From Motacilla alba alba (Eukaryota; Chordata; Aves; Passeriformes; Motacillidae): a DNA stretch of 64,000 bases. The notes under the pieces are model-generated. The model was not told the origin of the DNA. It worked only from the letters and a program-made list of their open reading frames with translations, and searched no databases. Position numbers and translations under genes: made by a program. Positions 14,906 through 27,496 of the stretch are shown here, in pieces. How positions within the stretch are numbered: position 1 is the stretch's first letter; every line of letters begins with the position of its first letter. Where the stretch lies: the NCBI RefSeq assembly GCF_015832195.1, contig NC_052027.1:19132688-19196687 (forward strand), given 5' to 3'.

Positions 14906-17900
14906 CTTCTATCGCACGGGCTACATCATTTCAAAGCCTGACAATAGGATACTTATAAACATGCTATTTAATAATGATCAGCTCTAATTGCTAGCTCTGA
15001 AAATGCTTTTCTCATTTACAAATGACTCCAGACCAGCACTTTGTTTATCCTCATCTGCTGCGTGCGCTGCAGCATTTCAGTACACAAATGACCATATTCT
15101 ATTAAACTGTAAAAGGTCAGTACACAGTGCTGCAATAAAATCAACTTTGTGTAAAACAGATGACATTTATAGTACAAACACAATATTCAAGTCACTAAAG
15201 GAATAAACGTGCGCCAGCTGCTTTTCAAAGCAAAAGCGTTGTTTACAAAAAAACAGCACACGCAGCAAGAGCCAGCAGAGCTCCGAGAATTCTTCACAGA
15301 ACTTGGGCCAAAAGAGACTTTCTCTTCAGAAAAAATAAGAACATCACTAAACATGGGTTACCCATACAGAATAAATTGTATCTACTTCATGCTGTCTCAA
15401 AAGCCATGAGCTAATGCATGCTCATTGCTAAAATACCTTGTTAATTTGTCATAAATTTAGACTTTTTAGCCAAGTCCCTACTGTTACATCAACTCCTCTT
15501 TCAATTAATTTGTAAAGCTGAGCAAATGTTTCCACAACCTTATTCAATACACAGTGGATATATTTCATAGTAGAAAATACCAACGGGTTTTGCATAAGCA
15601 ATGACACAAGATCAATCAAAATCGGCACAATGTAGATGTAAACATGTCTGCTTACAAAATAAACTTGCGCGATTCTTACTGAAATCACGCTTTAATCACA
15701 GTGCTTGGTAAATCACAAGTTTTCATCTTGTTTGATGACTTTTGTTGCTTCCCCAAATAAAGATCACTAACTTATGCAATTTAATGGTTTTATTAGAATT
15801 AGAACTCTAAATACTATTTTTCATTACACACTCTTTAGATTTCTGCATTTCTAGCAATTTAGAAGATGGTCCAGCAACTTATTTCTTACAACACAACCAT
15901 CCTGTTCAACCATTCATTTGCACACAGCGGCCAAACACTCATCTGTTTCCTGAACTGCCACGAAAGTTTTGGGAATGCAGGTGCACAAACCCCATTCCCT
16001 GGTGCCCTGGGCAACTGGTGGCACCAACCGCCCTGCCTCTCCTCCAGCAGTTCCTGGGTATTTCTCGTTTTTAAAGTTAGGCAGAGGCACAAAGAACAGG
16101 CCGTTCCCACAGGATACAGAAATAGGAAGCCGAGGCACGGGGGAATTCCCGGCTCTCCATCAGCCAGGGCATCCCAGCAGGAGCTCATCCCAGAGGAGCC
16201 CAAAGGCGCGGCAATGGCTCGGGCGGCGCAGCCGCGGGAGGCGGGACGAGAGCCGGGCCACCGGGGGAAGAGGAGGAGCAAAAGCTCCGGGGTGGCGAAC
16301 GAGAGCAGCGGCACAGGGGGGCTGCAGGTGTGACAAGGCGTGGCCAAGAACCACGCCGGCAGCACCGCAAAGACAGGCTGAGAGCACAGACCCCAACCTG
16401 CACCCAACTGCCCGAGTTCATGTGCTCCACCAACCGAGTCAGCAATATAAAAACAATTTAAACATCCTCTATCCGCAACAGCAGCTCAGCTGCTGCGCTG
16501 AATCTTGACTGAAGGCTCTTTTATATAAAATAATTCCACCTAACAGCTTTTGCTTCCCATCTCCTACAGGAGACCGGAAACCAACAGCTCTGAATTAAAT
16601 GTTTTCCAACAAGGAAAACGTGGTTTTCTTCTCAACTCCTGGTTTTCCAACAGCACAAAGAGCCACATAAATAATCTGGAGGGAGGAGGGGAGGAGATGT
16701 CCCAGAAGAAATTACTGCTGATGTAGCGCACCAAGAAGTGCTGACCAATGATTTCCGTGGGTCATGTTTGTGGTTTAGAAAATGAGCTCTTTTAATAAGA
16801 TATAGTAAGTTCAGCCCTGAGACAGCAGTGACTTCATACGTAATTTGAACAGAATGCACCGTTGGTTAAGAATAAAAAATGGAAAAGGAATTAAACTGAA
16901 AAAAATAAGGTTTAGATCTTCTTTGGGAAAAAAAATAGGCTTTTTTCCTGCCACTTCCAGCTTTTCCTTCAAAGCAGGTTAATCGGCAATGTTGCACAAT
17001 AAGTTGTCCAGTCCTGAAAATATTAATAGCAACAAACCATATGAAAAACATATTCCAGGACTCTGAAAGCACCACTGCCCCAACCCAACAATGCTACTTC
17101 ACTTCTGATTCAATAATCTAAGATAAATTGCTTACTACATTAATCAGTCACTATATTCATTTCACGAGCACACACAGAGATCCCTACATCTTTCATGCCT
17201 AATTGCAGCCTCAGGGTTTGCCTGCAGAAAATTCTCATTAAGACAAACCAAACTAAAGCCACTTCCATTCTGAGTGGGTGTCCCCAGAAGAGATTTAAGA
17301 GAATTGCCTGGAATTAACCCTCACATTCATCAACTCAATCTCTCCTCCTGCACCAACACTGCAGACACATCCTGAAAATAGGCATGCCCATTCCAGTTTG
17401 GCACAACGCAGCGATCCTTCAGGCAATAGCTGCAGCTGAGTTTTTCTGAAGCATTAAAATAAAAAACATCATCAGATATTTTAAGCTGGCTTCAGTTTTG
17501 GAAAGACTCTGAGTTTTACACCATTGCACATCCTTTTGGTTCTGCACACCTACAAGCTGCAGCTGCAACACAAACTGTGCTGCAGCAATCCAACTGCAAC
17601 TGGTTCTGCAGTCTCACTGGCCCAGCTACAGTCCCTGCATTGCTGGATGTCACTGCAAGGCTAAGAAGGAAAGCAATTCTGCACAAGTCACTTGGCCTGT
17701 CACAGGCGAGATGACAGCAGCGGGACAGGCAGGTTACTGGTGTGTGCAGTCAGGCTGCAGATAAAGAGAGGCAGAAACAGGACAGGGCTGGAGCTGCTCC
17801 TGCAGAGCAGAGACCACTGCTACACGGCAAGGCTGAACAGCTGACAAGGACACGGAGCAATCTTACTCCCGTCTGTAAATGTCTAGTGGATTTTAACTTG

Positions 17901-18127
17901 CAAAAAATAATCAAGCAAGCAATTCAGACCAAAGAATGCCTGAGCAGAAAGAATTCAGTTGTGCTGATACACCTAAAGGCACTTTCTACTCCCAGTTCAG
18001 CAGACTATGGATGACACCAACGGGAGGGTCAGGCAGCCCCGCTGGAAGAGCAGGAGGGACAAAGCCACAGCATCGCAGCGGGGACCCGGGGAGAGCGGAG
18101 CAGCACAGCCCCGGCTGCGGGCAGAGC
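14906..18127 (-). other. RAF1: RAF1 intron 1, promoter-proximal part
   Basis: This is mostly AT-rich intron. A third, weaker GC-rich patch with scattered CpGs lies at about 16,195-16,325. No exon or mobile element could be supported. Sequence becomes GC-rich from about 18,050 on approach to the minisatellite and promoter island. Confidence 0.65.
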
Positions 18128-18480
18128 AGGGCTCCAGCCGTGCGGGATGCTCGTCCCACTGCTCATCCTGCCTGCACAGGGCACGGTCCCAGGGCTGCGG
18201 GATGCCCGCTGTTCACCCGCACAGGGCACGGTCCCAGGGCTGCGGGATGCCCGCTGTTCACCCGCACAGGGCACGGCTCCAGCCGTGCGGGATGCCCGCT
18301 GTTCACCCGCACAGGGCACGGCTCCAGCCGTGCGGGATGCCCGCTGTTCACCCGCACAGGGCACGGCTCCAGCCGTGCGGGATGCCCGCTCGCACCCTTC
18401 CAGCACAGGGCACGGTCCCAGGGCTGCGGGATGCCCGCTGTTCACCCGCCCGCACAGGGCACGGCCCCGGGCGCTGCGGG
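18128..18480. repeat. 45-bp GC-rich minisatellite beside the RAF1 promoter
   Basis: Seven GGGCACGG-headed units start at 18,179, 18,224, 18,269, 18,314, 18,359, 18,408 and 18,457, giving spacings of 45, 45, 45, 45, 49 and 49 bp. A partial eighth unit lies to the left. Two alternating variants are present: TCCCAGGGCTGCGGG and CTCCAGCCGTGCGGG. Most units carry GCGGGATGCCCGC, a perfect 5-bp stem with a 3-nt loop. If the exon 1 model is right, the array lies about 340 bp downstream of the donor, in intron 1. Long frames across it on both strands are repeat artefacts. Confidence 0.95.
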
Positions 18481-18822
18481 CCCACCCGCGCGGCTCCGCG
18501 CTGGCGCTGACAGGCGGCGGCCACGACCCAGCCCCGCTCCCCCCGACCCTCGGGCACCCTCGCCCCGCCCCGGCCCTGTCGGTACCGATCCCCCCGGCCC
18601 GGCCCGGGCAATCCGGCCGCGAAGCTCCGCGGGCCCGAAGCCGCCCGGTTCTCCTCCTCCTCCCCCGGTGTCCGCCGGGGCCGAGCGGCCGAGGCGGCGG
18701 CCGGGTCAGCGCGCCCGGGGCCGAGCCCGGAGCGGCGCCAGCGCGGAACGGAGCGCTGCAAAGAGAGGAAATACGGGGAACGGTTCTCCCGCTCGCCCCT
18801 GGCGCTCCCCGGCCACCCGTAC

Positions 18823-18900
18823 CTGCGTCCCGGGCCCCCGGCGGGTCCCCCGCGCCCCGGTCCCGCCCGGCGCCGCTCGTTCCGCGCCTCAGAGAAAATG
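18823..18900 (-). other. RAF1: candidate RAF1 untranslated exon 1
   Basis: On the minus strand CGGGACGCAG|GTACGGGTG (boundary 18,823/18,822) is the best splice donor seen in the CpG island. A start near the YY1-type initiator at about 18,900, some 25-30 bp below an ATAAAT element, would give an exon of roughly 80 nt joined to the acceptor at 1379-1378. The region keeps a CTGAGGCGCGG stretch that I recall from the human RAF1 leader, which mildly supports homology. The 5' end is a guess. Confidence 0.45.
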
Positions 18901-18905
18901 GCGGC
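18895..18905 (-). promoter_or_regulatory. YY1-type site at the predicted RAF1 start
   Basis: The plus strand reads AAAATGGCGGC, which is GCCGCCATTTT in RAF1 sense and a full match to the YY1 consensus core. It lies inside the CpG island where transcription of RAF1 would begin. Confidence 0.6.
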
Positions 18906-19042
18906 CCCGCGCCCAGGCAGACATTTATCCCCGCCCATCGCCCGCTCGGCGCTCGACGCCGTCCCTGCGCCCGCCTGCCCGGCCGCTCCCGCCTCCCCGC
19001 CTGGCGCGGGAGCGCCGAGCTGCGGATCGGCCGCTCCGCCCC

Positions 19043-19052
19043 GCCGCCATTT
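19043..19052 (+). promoter_or_regulatory. YY1-type site facing away from RAF1
   Basis: GCCGCCATTT on the plus strand lies 140 bp from the oppositely oriented copy. This orientation would mark a rightward start site near 19,040. A possible plus-strand donor, GGC|GTGAGCGC, lies about 130 bp downstream. No rightward product is recognised. Confidence 0.4.
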
Positions 19053-19084
19053 GGGAGCGGCTGAGGCGCCGCGGGCTCGGCGGA

Positions 19085-19102
19085 GGGAGGAGGGAGGGAG
19101 GG
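19085..19102 (+). promoter_or_regulatory. potential G-quadruplex in the promoter island
   Basis: Four GGG tracts (19,085-87, 19,092-94, 19,096-98, 19,100-102) are separated by loops of 4, 1 and 1 nt. This fits the canonical G-quadruplex pattern and lies upstream of the predicted RAF1 start on the non-template strand of any rightward transcript. Confidence 0.6.
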
Positions 19103-21844
19103 AAGGAGGCGATCCCCAGGGGATTCCGCCGCCGCGGCCGCGCTTCCAGCCCTGCCCGCGACCCGGCCTGGGAGAGCGGCGTGAGCGCTGCGGCCGCGCC
19201 GGGGGCTGGAGCGGGCGCCGGTGGGGCGGCAGAGCCGGCTCCCCTCGGGCACGGCGGCGCTGCCGCCTCACAGCCCCCCCCCCCCCGCCCTCAGCTCCCG
19301 AGCCGGCCGCGCCTCCCACCCGAGGCCGAGCCCTCGGTAGTCTGACAATTAATTAGTCAATGAACCGGCCCCGGTGTGTGCACACCGGCACCGCTGGGTC
19401 CGGCAGCAGAGCCGGGGGCCCCGAGCTGTGCCCGGGCAGCGCTGCCTTACCTGGGCTGAGCGAGCCCGGTCCTACCTGTGCTCAGCAGAGCCCGGCTCTG
19501 CACGGAGCAGGCAGCAATTCCCAAGGGGCGGTACGTGCTCAGGGGTGGGGTGTGAGCTGCTGGGAAAGGTATCTGGGGAAAAATAAAAAAATAAATAAAA
19601 AGAAATAGCGTGCAAGCTCTTTTCCTGGAGGAGACAGGGACCAGCTGTCAGGCAGCAGTCCCCGTGTGACTCCGCACAGCCTCCATGGAAAAGCAGGAAC
19701 ACCAAAGGGCTCTGCTCGCTGTTAACTCGCTTATTTTAGCTTTGAAAACTTGCAGAACGGCACATCAAAATAGTAACCAAATTACCACCCCAAAATACAG
19801 CTTCTAAGGGTAGCCGTTGCAAAGGAAAACATTTCTCCTAGAACTGTTTTTAAAGAGCATTACGCGTTTGCATTTACAGTCATGTAAGTTACATTAATTG
19901 TTAATTAAATAAGAGTTACTCTAAAAAAGAGCCTCCAGCAAGATTCTTAGCCTTATTTTGGATTTCTCTGCGGAAGAAAGTTCTGATATAAACCAAAACC
20001 TGAGTTCAGCTCAAGTCAATTAACCTCAGAGAGGCGTAGCAAGGACAAGGAAAAAGCAGTACTGTTGTGTTTCCCTCTCCTAAGCGCCAAATAAGAAAAA
20101 AACCCCAAAACACAAGCGAGTCCTTAGGTCCTGGTGCCCCCCAGGAAGAGGTGTGGTTGCCAAGTAATAGGGCATTGGAATGGGGATGGCAGCCACGAGC
20201 TCTGGAGGGCTGAAACAGAAGTTTCCATGTCTCCGAAATGCTGTGATTCCCATCTGTTCTGAAAGCTACCACTGACTCCAGTGTAACAATGCCTTTGATG
20301 TAGAGGATATTGCTAAAAGAAATATTTAAGCTTCTATAGCACCTTTTACAAGACAAGCCACACCGAGATTCCAGCTATTAAGAAAAGACCTTACTCTCTA
20401 ATTTTCCTCTTCCCCATCGCCACGGGCTCAGACCTACCAGAAAACCAAATCCAGACTGAGGTGGTATCCACTGAGGGCAAAATTTAAAATCTAAATCATT
20501 CTTTTCAAATTCTTATAGAGTAACTTCTCAATGTCACATTTCAACTGAAGAACTCCCGGTTTATTTATACAACTTGAACAGGAGTCATATCCATGTATCT
20601 GACTGCAAAACTTAGCCCAGGAGGAAAAAAATCCAAAAATACACTGAAAGCAGTGTGTACAATAAATATTCACATGGCTTTAGACTAAGCATGTCCATGT
20701 AATATGGTAGAGTAGTACAGATTTTAGCAAAATATGCAAAAGGATCTTTAAATACTGTAATATAAAATATAAACATAATGGGGAGCTTGAAAAGAAAGCG
20801 GGAAAGGAGGGAAAACCACCTCAAGAAGAGGAGGTTTTGCCAAAGACCTTTCATAAAGTTTTAAACTCCTTTTAAAAGAGCAGAACAGTGAGGGAGTGCA
20901 GTCATGGGGCAAATAAACACAGATCTGGAGGAAAGCAAGCCAGATTTCAGAGTTAAACAATGCAGCACATGCAAAGGAAGACAATAATTGCAAGAAAGAA
21001 ACAGAAAAGCAAACAGGGAAACTGAAACATTACAGCACTGGAGTAGAAGGGAAACAAAAACTGAACAAACTTTCCAAAATAAACTGCAAATGATCAGCAT
21101 TCTTCCCGAGGCTGATCTGGGTTGTGTTTGTGGTGAGATGTTTGAAGTGTGAATGTCCAGGTACTGGATTTGCATTTGTCCAGGCACAGCATCAGATCTT
21201 GCATTTTCACCCATCCAACAGGAGGGTTTCCTACCTGTATGGAAAGCAGCCTGGGGAGTGATTAGAAGCAAAATGAAAACCCCTGGGCTTCAGGCTGTGA
21301 CAGCACCGTTATCCTCCCTGGGGATTGATTCCCTTTCCTCCCGTGGGTTTGTCACACAGGCAAAGCCACCTCAGCCTCCTGGGCCTGGCTTCCTCATGGC
21401 AGGGATGATCCATCCCCATCTTTGAGAAGGGTCTTCACCCTGCCTGCTGGAAAGGAGCATGGAAAAGTGGAACCTTTCCTTATTTGTGGTGATTCCATTT
21501 GCTGTGTGGAATATTCCTGTGCTCCCAGTCTTTACTTGGGTATTCTCCAAAAATATCAAATGTTTGAAGTGCCACCATGTCACCTTAGCTGTGTCCTTAA
21601 TACCTCTAAGCCTCAGAAGAATGAGCAGCAAGAATTAGGAGTGGAATGCTGGCTGGGAAAAAAGAAGAAATGCATGTACACACTTTATTATGGAATTTTG
21701 TGTATCAATTCTTCCTCCCTTCCTCCTCAAGCCAAGGATTACTGCAGACAAACTCTGCTATTTTATCCAGGCACACTGTCCTTCTGCAAGGCTTGCTTAT
21801 GCTACAAATTATCCTCTTACTCCTCCATAAGATTTTTGGTTGCT

Positions 21845-21870
21845 TTTTGTTTGTTTGTTTGTTTGTTTTT
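21845..21870 (+). repeat. (TTTG)n microsatellite
   Basis: About five to six uninterrupted TTTG units are present, followed by a short T-run. Confidence 0.9.
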
Positions 21871-22205
21871 AATAAGAGAACATTGCTTAGGAAAAAGTTT
21901 AAGTCAAGTTAGAGACAAAAGAAGTCCAGCATACAGAGACCATGAAGAAAGTGGCCTTGAACAAATCAAGCATTAGCAACCTAAGAGAGAAGCCAAATAA
22001 GGCATCTCTTATTTGTATGATGATGCATAAACTATTTATATTTTATCATCCAGCTGAAAGGCTTTATTATTTCCCTGTGTCACTAAAGTGTTCAAAGGAG
22101 TGGAAATACCATTTTTAGTTTGGGTTTTTCATGCATTGAGAATTTAAGTTGCATAAATTACCTTACAACAACAGGACACTATATATGAATCTGTTAACAG
22201 TGCAG

Positions 22206-22241
22206 TAATTTGTTAATTTGTTAACTTAGTTAATTTGTTTT
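22206..22241. promoter_or_regulatory. tandem HNF1-like half sites
   Basis: TTGTTAATTTGTTAACTTAG followed by TTAATTTG repeats GTTAA-type half sites. GTTAATTTGTTAAC matches the HNF1 consensus except for one extra spacer base. It may simply be AT-rich sequence; no adjacent gene is known. Confidence 0.25.
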
Positions 22242-25200
22242 GCTGAAATGAAACCCATCATTTTTGTTGCTTCGTCCTGAAAAAATCATCAATTTTTAAC
22301 TTTATTCATATCCAGCCAAAGGTGGTTGCTGTTGGGCTGGTTACAGTGCATGCCTTTCTCACCCTGTCCAGCAGCTTTTCAGCCATCTTGGGAGCCAAAT
22401 CTCTCTCTTCCATATGAAAATCTCCTTACTATAATCTATTAGGTGCTCCTACTTATATGGTTCTTGGGTGTCTTTCCATAAAATTAACAATAAATATGTT
22501 GGATGAAAATATCAATTATGTAGATTTTCAATGCCAGTTTGTGTGGGAGCACTTCAGAGAATAAATTGAAACAGCTTTTCATTAAGCCGTGCAGTAATTA
22601 AATTATTCTGAGAGTGTAGCTCTACAAACAGTAAACAACAGTGTCCTACTGAAAAAATAAAGTTATATCAGCCCTTCTTCACTGATAATTTTCACGGAAG
22701 AGTCTTAGAATTCTCGAGGAACTCTGCAGCAGTTTATTTGCTGCAGAGTGAAAATTGCAAGGCAGTTTGTGGCCCTGCAGCTCTGCAGTGCCTCTGGCCT
22801 GGCTCTGTGCAGCAGAGCCCTGCTGCCTCTCCCATTTCAGGGCAGTGCAATTTGCTTCTAGGAAAATTCAAGGCTCTGCACTCCCCCAGCCAGTTCTCTG
22901 CGACTCTCCTCCAGACAGGCTGAGCTCAGTGCCTTTTCTGGATTTCAGATGCTCATTTGCAGCACTTCTGCCCAAGATTTAACTTTCTCCTGGTGTGACA
23001 AGGAGCTGTGACGCGCAACAGTTCTGCCCAGAGCTTCGAAACCTGAGCTGCCGAGTGCAGGTCCTGCTCACAGACAATTCTCCCATCACCCAGCCAATCT
23101 TCTGAGTCCTCTGCTGTTCCACACCTCTGCCCATTTGTTTGCACAGGTAACTGAGAAAAAAGCAAATAGAAAATATCCCTAAAGGCACGTGGCTTCAAAG
23201 TGCTCCCTGATGTGTCTGACGGGTACAAATTTATTTTATCAGGTGACTATAACTGGTTTTTCCCCATAGCTGGAAATGTGTTGGAGGAATAGCAGTTAAA
23301 CTCCAGATAATTTTGGAAAGGATGGAGAGCCTGGGTAAATCTCCTTTCAGAACACTGGAAGTTTCAAAGAGCACAAGACAAATGCACCAGGTCAGTTGGG
23401 GTAGCACTGGATACTGAGAATATCAAAACATGAAAATAATTTTAGAATAATATTTAATAAATTTAATGTGGAGGTGCTGAACTGATGAGTGCCACCTGCA
23501 CAGGGAATAAAAACTCAGTCTGAATAAGCATTATTTGAGCTCCAAAAAGAGGATACATTTTTTAAAAACTAAAAATCTAGGCTATAATTTGTGTCTGTTT
23601 GAACAGTCATTCCTACTGCAGAGACAATAAATACAGCACTTTGATTTACACGTGTATTCTATTTTTGAAACCTAACCGAACTGGTTTATTTGGTTTATTT
23701 TGACTTTCTGAAAAAGTCTAACCACAACAAAATCGCTTCAGAGCTAGGTACTACAGTTTAAAAATAACAAAGCATAAATAGCTCTTTCCTGACAAACATT
23801 TTTAGAACCCAGCCTGAACATATAATGAAAACTCTTCTTCAGCAGAGCAATTACACCTGATAGAGAGCTACATAAAGGATTTATCACCTGATAGAGCGTG
23901 ACATTAAGCTGTGCATTGACAATTTCTCATGGCCACTGAACTCCACTCAATACTTAGTTTCTCCCCAAGCAGAAGAATTACAGCTCATTGTAATAACATA
24001 GAGGGTGACAGCAACATTTCATTTTCCTGCAAGCAATCCTGAGTAAGGAATGAGTAGTGACAGGGCAGGATAGGAGGCTGCTATCAGACTGCAGCTGAAA
24101 AATACACAAACCTTCCTTTATCTCTTCACAGATCATTTTTGTTCTGTTTCTTCATCAAAAAGCCCAAGTGGTTTCTATAGTTGTGGTGAGAAGGCTGCTC
24201 TCACTGTGATGTGTTTGTACAAAAAGCCTCGCTCCTGCCCTGCTCACGTCACTCTCGGCTCTCATCAAAGGCAGATTCCAGAGACAAGGAACCCAGAGCA
24301 GGCAGTGAATCCATCCTACTGCTCTGCAGCTCTGCTATTCCCAGATAACACAGCTAATTTACATGTGCATACAAGGTCATAAATACCTGCATCACTCAAA
24401 AGTTCATGCAGGCAGCCCAAAGACAAAAGTCCATTTTAGCCATGTGCCTGCATTCCTGCGCTAAAAGAAATGCAACTCTCATGAGCTGGATTCTGGTACA
24501 AAAAGCAATGAAAAATAAGAAAAAAACCTGTCTGACTTTCAGCTCCAGCCTATTTATCCATTGTCTTTCAAGTTCATCTCAAACATTGGGATAAACAGAG
24601 ATAGGTGATCAAAGGGCTGTGTTACTTTTGGCAACACGCCCCTGCTGTAGCCAGCCTTTGATTCCTGTCCTCTGTGTCCTACAGAGCAATTTGTGCTTCG
24701 AGGGCCAGGACAATTAAAAATCGTGTTGCAAGCACCTACCTTCAGCAGCAGGGCACTCTTGAAGATGTGCCAGCAGGGCAGGATTTTGGCCATGCAGCTG
24801 CTGAGGGGAGGTGGCTGTACAAGGGGAAGCTCTTACCAGCCCTGTCGAGAGCAGGGAGCATTGCAGAGCTGCACAGGGGGAAATTTCACTCTGGGCTGAT
24901 GGACACATCCTGCACAGGGCTCAGCACTGCTCTGTCACAGTATGAGGATCAGGAGATTCCCTTCCCCTGGGAAGCTCTAACATGACGCAGCAGTGTAGCT
25001 GTGCAATTTTTACAAACTTCCATGCGTGGATGGCTCATTTGGTGTCTGATGATAAAGGTGGGGGATGTTTTTGTCAGATGTTTCATTTGCTAAGGACTTT
25101 TTTGCTGTTGCACATTCATTTCTCAGACTGGCCAGTGATAATCAGGTTGATGATACTTATCAGGATATGCTTCTGCTTCAACAGAAAAGTCAACTCTGAT

Positions 25201-27376
25201 TAAATGAACAGTGGTGTTCACTTTGGTCTTATTTTTGAACAAACTTCTTTTTAAATTTCTTTTTGCAAGATAATAAAAACCCAAAACAATGCTATGAGCA
25301 AAACAAGTAAATTACTTGAGCAGTAATTAGCAAAGACATCAGGCCAAAGGAATGCAAACATACAAGTCTCCTGCTGGAGCTCAGAGCAGAGCCCAGTGTG
25401 CTGCGTTAGGAGATTTGTTCCATCTCTCAGCAACTGCACAGAAATGAGTGTGGACATGCCTGCTTGTACCTGAGTATTTTTAATACTTTGGAGATACACA
25501 TCAAATACTCACAGGTATTCACATTCATTTATTCAGACATTCCTCACCTCCAAACCTATTTCTGGTGGAGACAGAAGCTTTGCATTAGCAGCAAGTTATG
25601 CAAGGCTTTCTTCTGCTCTCCACAGAAATGGAACAGTACGCAAGGGCTTGAGTAACTGCTGGAACATCATTGCTGAGACATCCCTTTGATTTGATAGTGA
25701 GGCCAAAGAAATACCAAAAAAGCAAAATCTAGAGCAAGCTAAAGCCTTTGCTTGTCATACAGCAAGTATCTGTAACTTGGAATAACTGATTCTAGATTCA
25801 CACACTAAATTCTAGACAGGAAATGAAAACAAAAAGGTTATTTTCCCCCCTTATCACATACAAAGTGGAATGGATGGAAAGGAATAGCAATGTTTTGTTG
25901 CTAGTATGTAATAATGCATTTACTAATGATTCCAGCTTGGGGTTTGATGACTTCAGCATGCCCCCATGTCAGTCCTTACATGGATTCCATGGATACCACC
26001 TGGACTCTGAGCAGTCGCTGCAGGGTCCCAGGCACTGGGGCTCTGCTGGCTCTGGAACTGCAGGAAAGCCAAAGCTGTCCTGAGGCAGGGAGGGTGAAAC
26101 TCCGAGGCATTATTTCCATCTGGGAGGTTCTGTGCTGAGACATCTCCCCAGGACACACCTGACAGATTCATCTCTTTCAAGGCTGTCTTTTGAAAATAAA
26201 CCAAGGTGGATTTTCTCCTCCTCTTGTGAAAACCTTATCCTTGTAAATCAGGAACAGCAGAACCAAAAATATCTTGTGTTGGGGCAGGCAATCTTCAAAT
26301 GCTTTGCCCCAGCACTCTGGGTAAGTTATCTAACTTCTTGTAGCTTTCAGACTTCAAAATTACCTGTTCAAGCTAAATTTTTGGGTGAAACATTCAGTAC
26401 AAAGCAATAAATTATTTCCTCAAGAAATGGATTTTGATGTATCAAGTTTTCAAGTAGGATCACGCTCTTGGCTGACAAGAATGCAAGCAAAATTATTTCC
26501 CTTCTTTTTTCCTTCTCTCCCTCTTCATTTATCTTTTGATAACAGTCAACTGCACTTATTCTTAAAGAATTATTGATGGTTATAGCCATAGTTTTATTCA
26601 TAATCAAAATTGCATTATTTATATGCAAGTTTAATAATAATTCAGATATACTATACCATATGTGTATTATTATATATTAAATGTATTCTATAAAAAGGTC
26701 ACCTCTGCTTTTCCATTACAACCAAATGCCTAAATTCAGATTTTTAGTGCTATCAAAGTATATTATTGAGATTGCATGAAACAGACCTACTCAAGAGGAA
26801 TTGCCATTTCTGGAGCAATCCTTGGAAGTCTTTGAGTAAGGATAAGAAATAAGATCCATTCTCCTGTTTGACACAGTAAAATATCATGGGTTTATTTAGT
26901 TTAGTAGACTGTAATTCACTTGAGTATTTAACTTAAGCAGGTGGAAAATCCTAGTTTCTCTTAGAGATAGGAAATAAACTCAAGTGATTAAAAGCCTTTG
27001 GTTACTTTTCCTGGTAGCTTTCTGTTGCTTGTTTTTGCAGGAAGTTAAGAATTCTCTGAGGAAAGCTCCGAGCTGTTTGTGTGGCTTTGTGAGTAATGGA
27101 AAGAATTTACACAAAATATGCCACTGCTGTGTAGTGATATGGAACAATAAATAATAAAATAGGCAAGAGGTAGGAATCGCTCCGACTCCCTTTCTGTAAA
27201 ATCCCTCTTCCTAGAGGAAAGTGGAACTGCTGTGGAGCAGCTCATATGAAACAGTTGGGATGATAATTGCCAAGGAAGGCTGCTTTGGAATTTGGCAAGG
27301 AGCCACGATGCCCTAATTACCTTTACTTTGCAGTTTTGGGTCTGGAAGTAGCTGCTATTGTAGAATTCACTAATCC

Positions 27377-27496
27377 AGAGTAAATGGGATTGTTCTGCTG
27401 CAGCAGAAAGCTGGGCAGGCTTTCAAAAACAAGAATTATTGAAAATACTATTTGGAAAAGACTTGACAAGGATATAAAATCCTAGGTAGCCAAAGC
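27377..27496 (+). repeat. diverged duplicated segment, copy 1
   Basis: About 120 bp are shared, in the same orientation, with 28,432-28,557. Both copies contain GGGATTGTTCTGCTGCAGCA (a 20-bp exact match), then CTTTCAAAAA, ACTATTTG/AGTATTTG, ACTTG(A/C)CAAGGAT and TAAAATCC. Similarity is roughly three quarters by eye and ends abruptly on both sides. The family is unknown; it may be an old dispersed repeat or a local duplication. Confidence 0.7.

Larger units (their letters stand above)
18481..19345. promoter_or_regulatory. RAF1: CpG island, probable (bidirectional) RAF1 promoter
   Basis: About 860 bp of very CpG-dense sequence lie 17 kb upstream of the first coding exon of a minus-strand gene, where the untranslated exon 1 is expected. 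The inner elements are a GC box CCCCGCCC (18,929-18,936), a minus-strand ATAAAT about 25 bp upstream of a YY1-type GCCGCCATTTT (18,905-18,895), and a second YY1-type GCCGCCATTT on the plus strand (19,043-19,052). YY1 sites of this kind commonly sit at or just downstream of start sites of housekeeping promoters. The opposed arrangement suggests divergent transcription. A C12 run lies near 19,277. The inference rests on position and motifs; no transcript evidence is available here. Confidence 0.75.
19346..27376. other. intergenic region upstream of RAF1, repeat-poor
   Basis: No exon, RNA gene or identifiable transposon is found. Small items are a (TTTG)n run at 21,845-21,870, an HNF1-like tandem at about 22,206-22,241, and strongly AT-rich stretches near 22,140-22,240 and 26,570-26,700. 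Open frames here, including those at 21,153-21,976 and 24,674-24,985, have no recognisable domain or splice context. Confidence 0.6.

Noticed and set aside
17936..19345. 469-codon plus-strand frame, and a 407-codon frame on the minus strand
   Set aside because: Both run through the 45-bp minisatellite and the CpG island. Length comes from GC-rich, stop-poor sequence. Composition is proline/arginine/alanine-rich without any domain.
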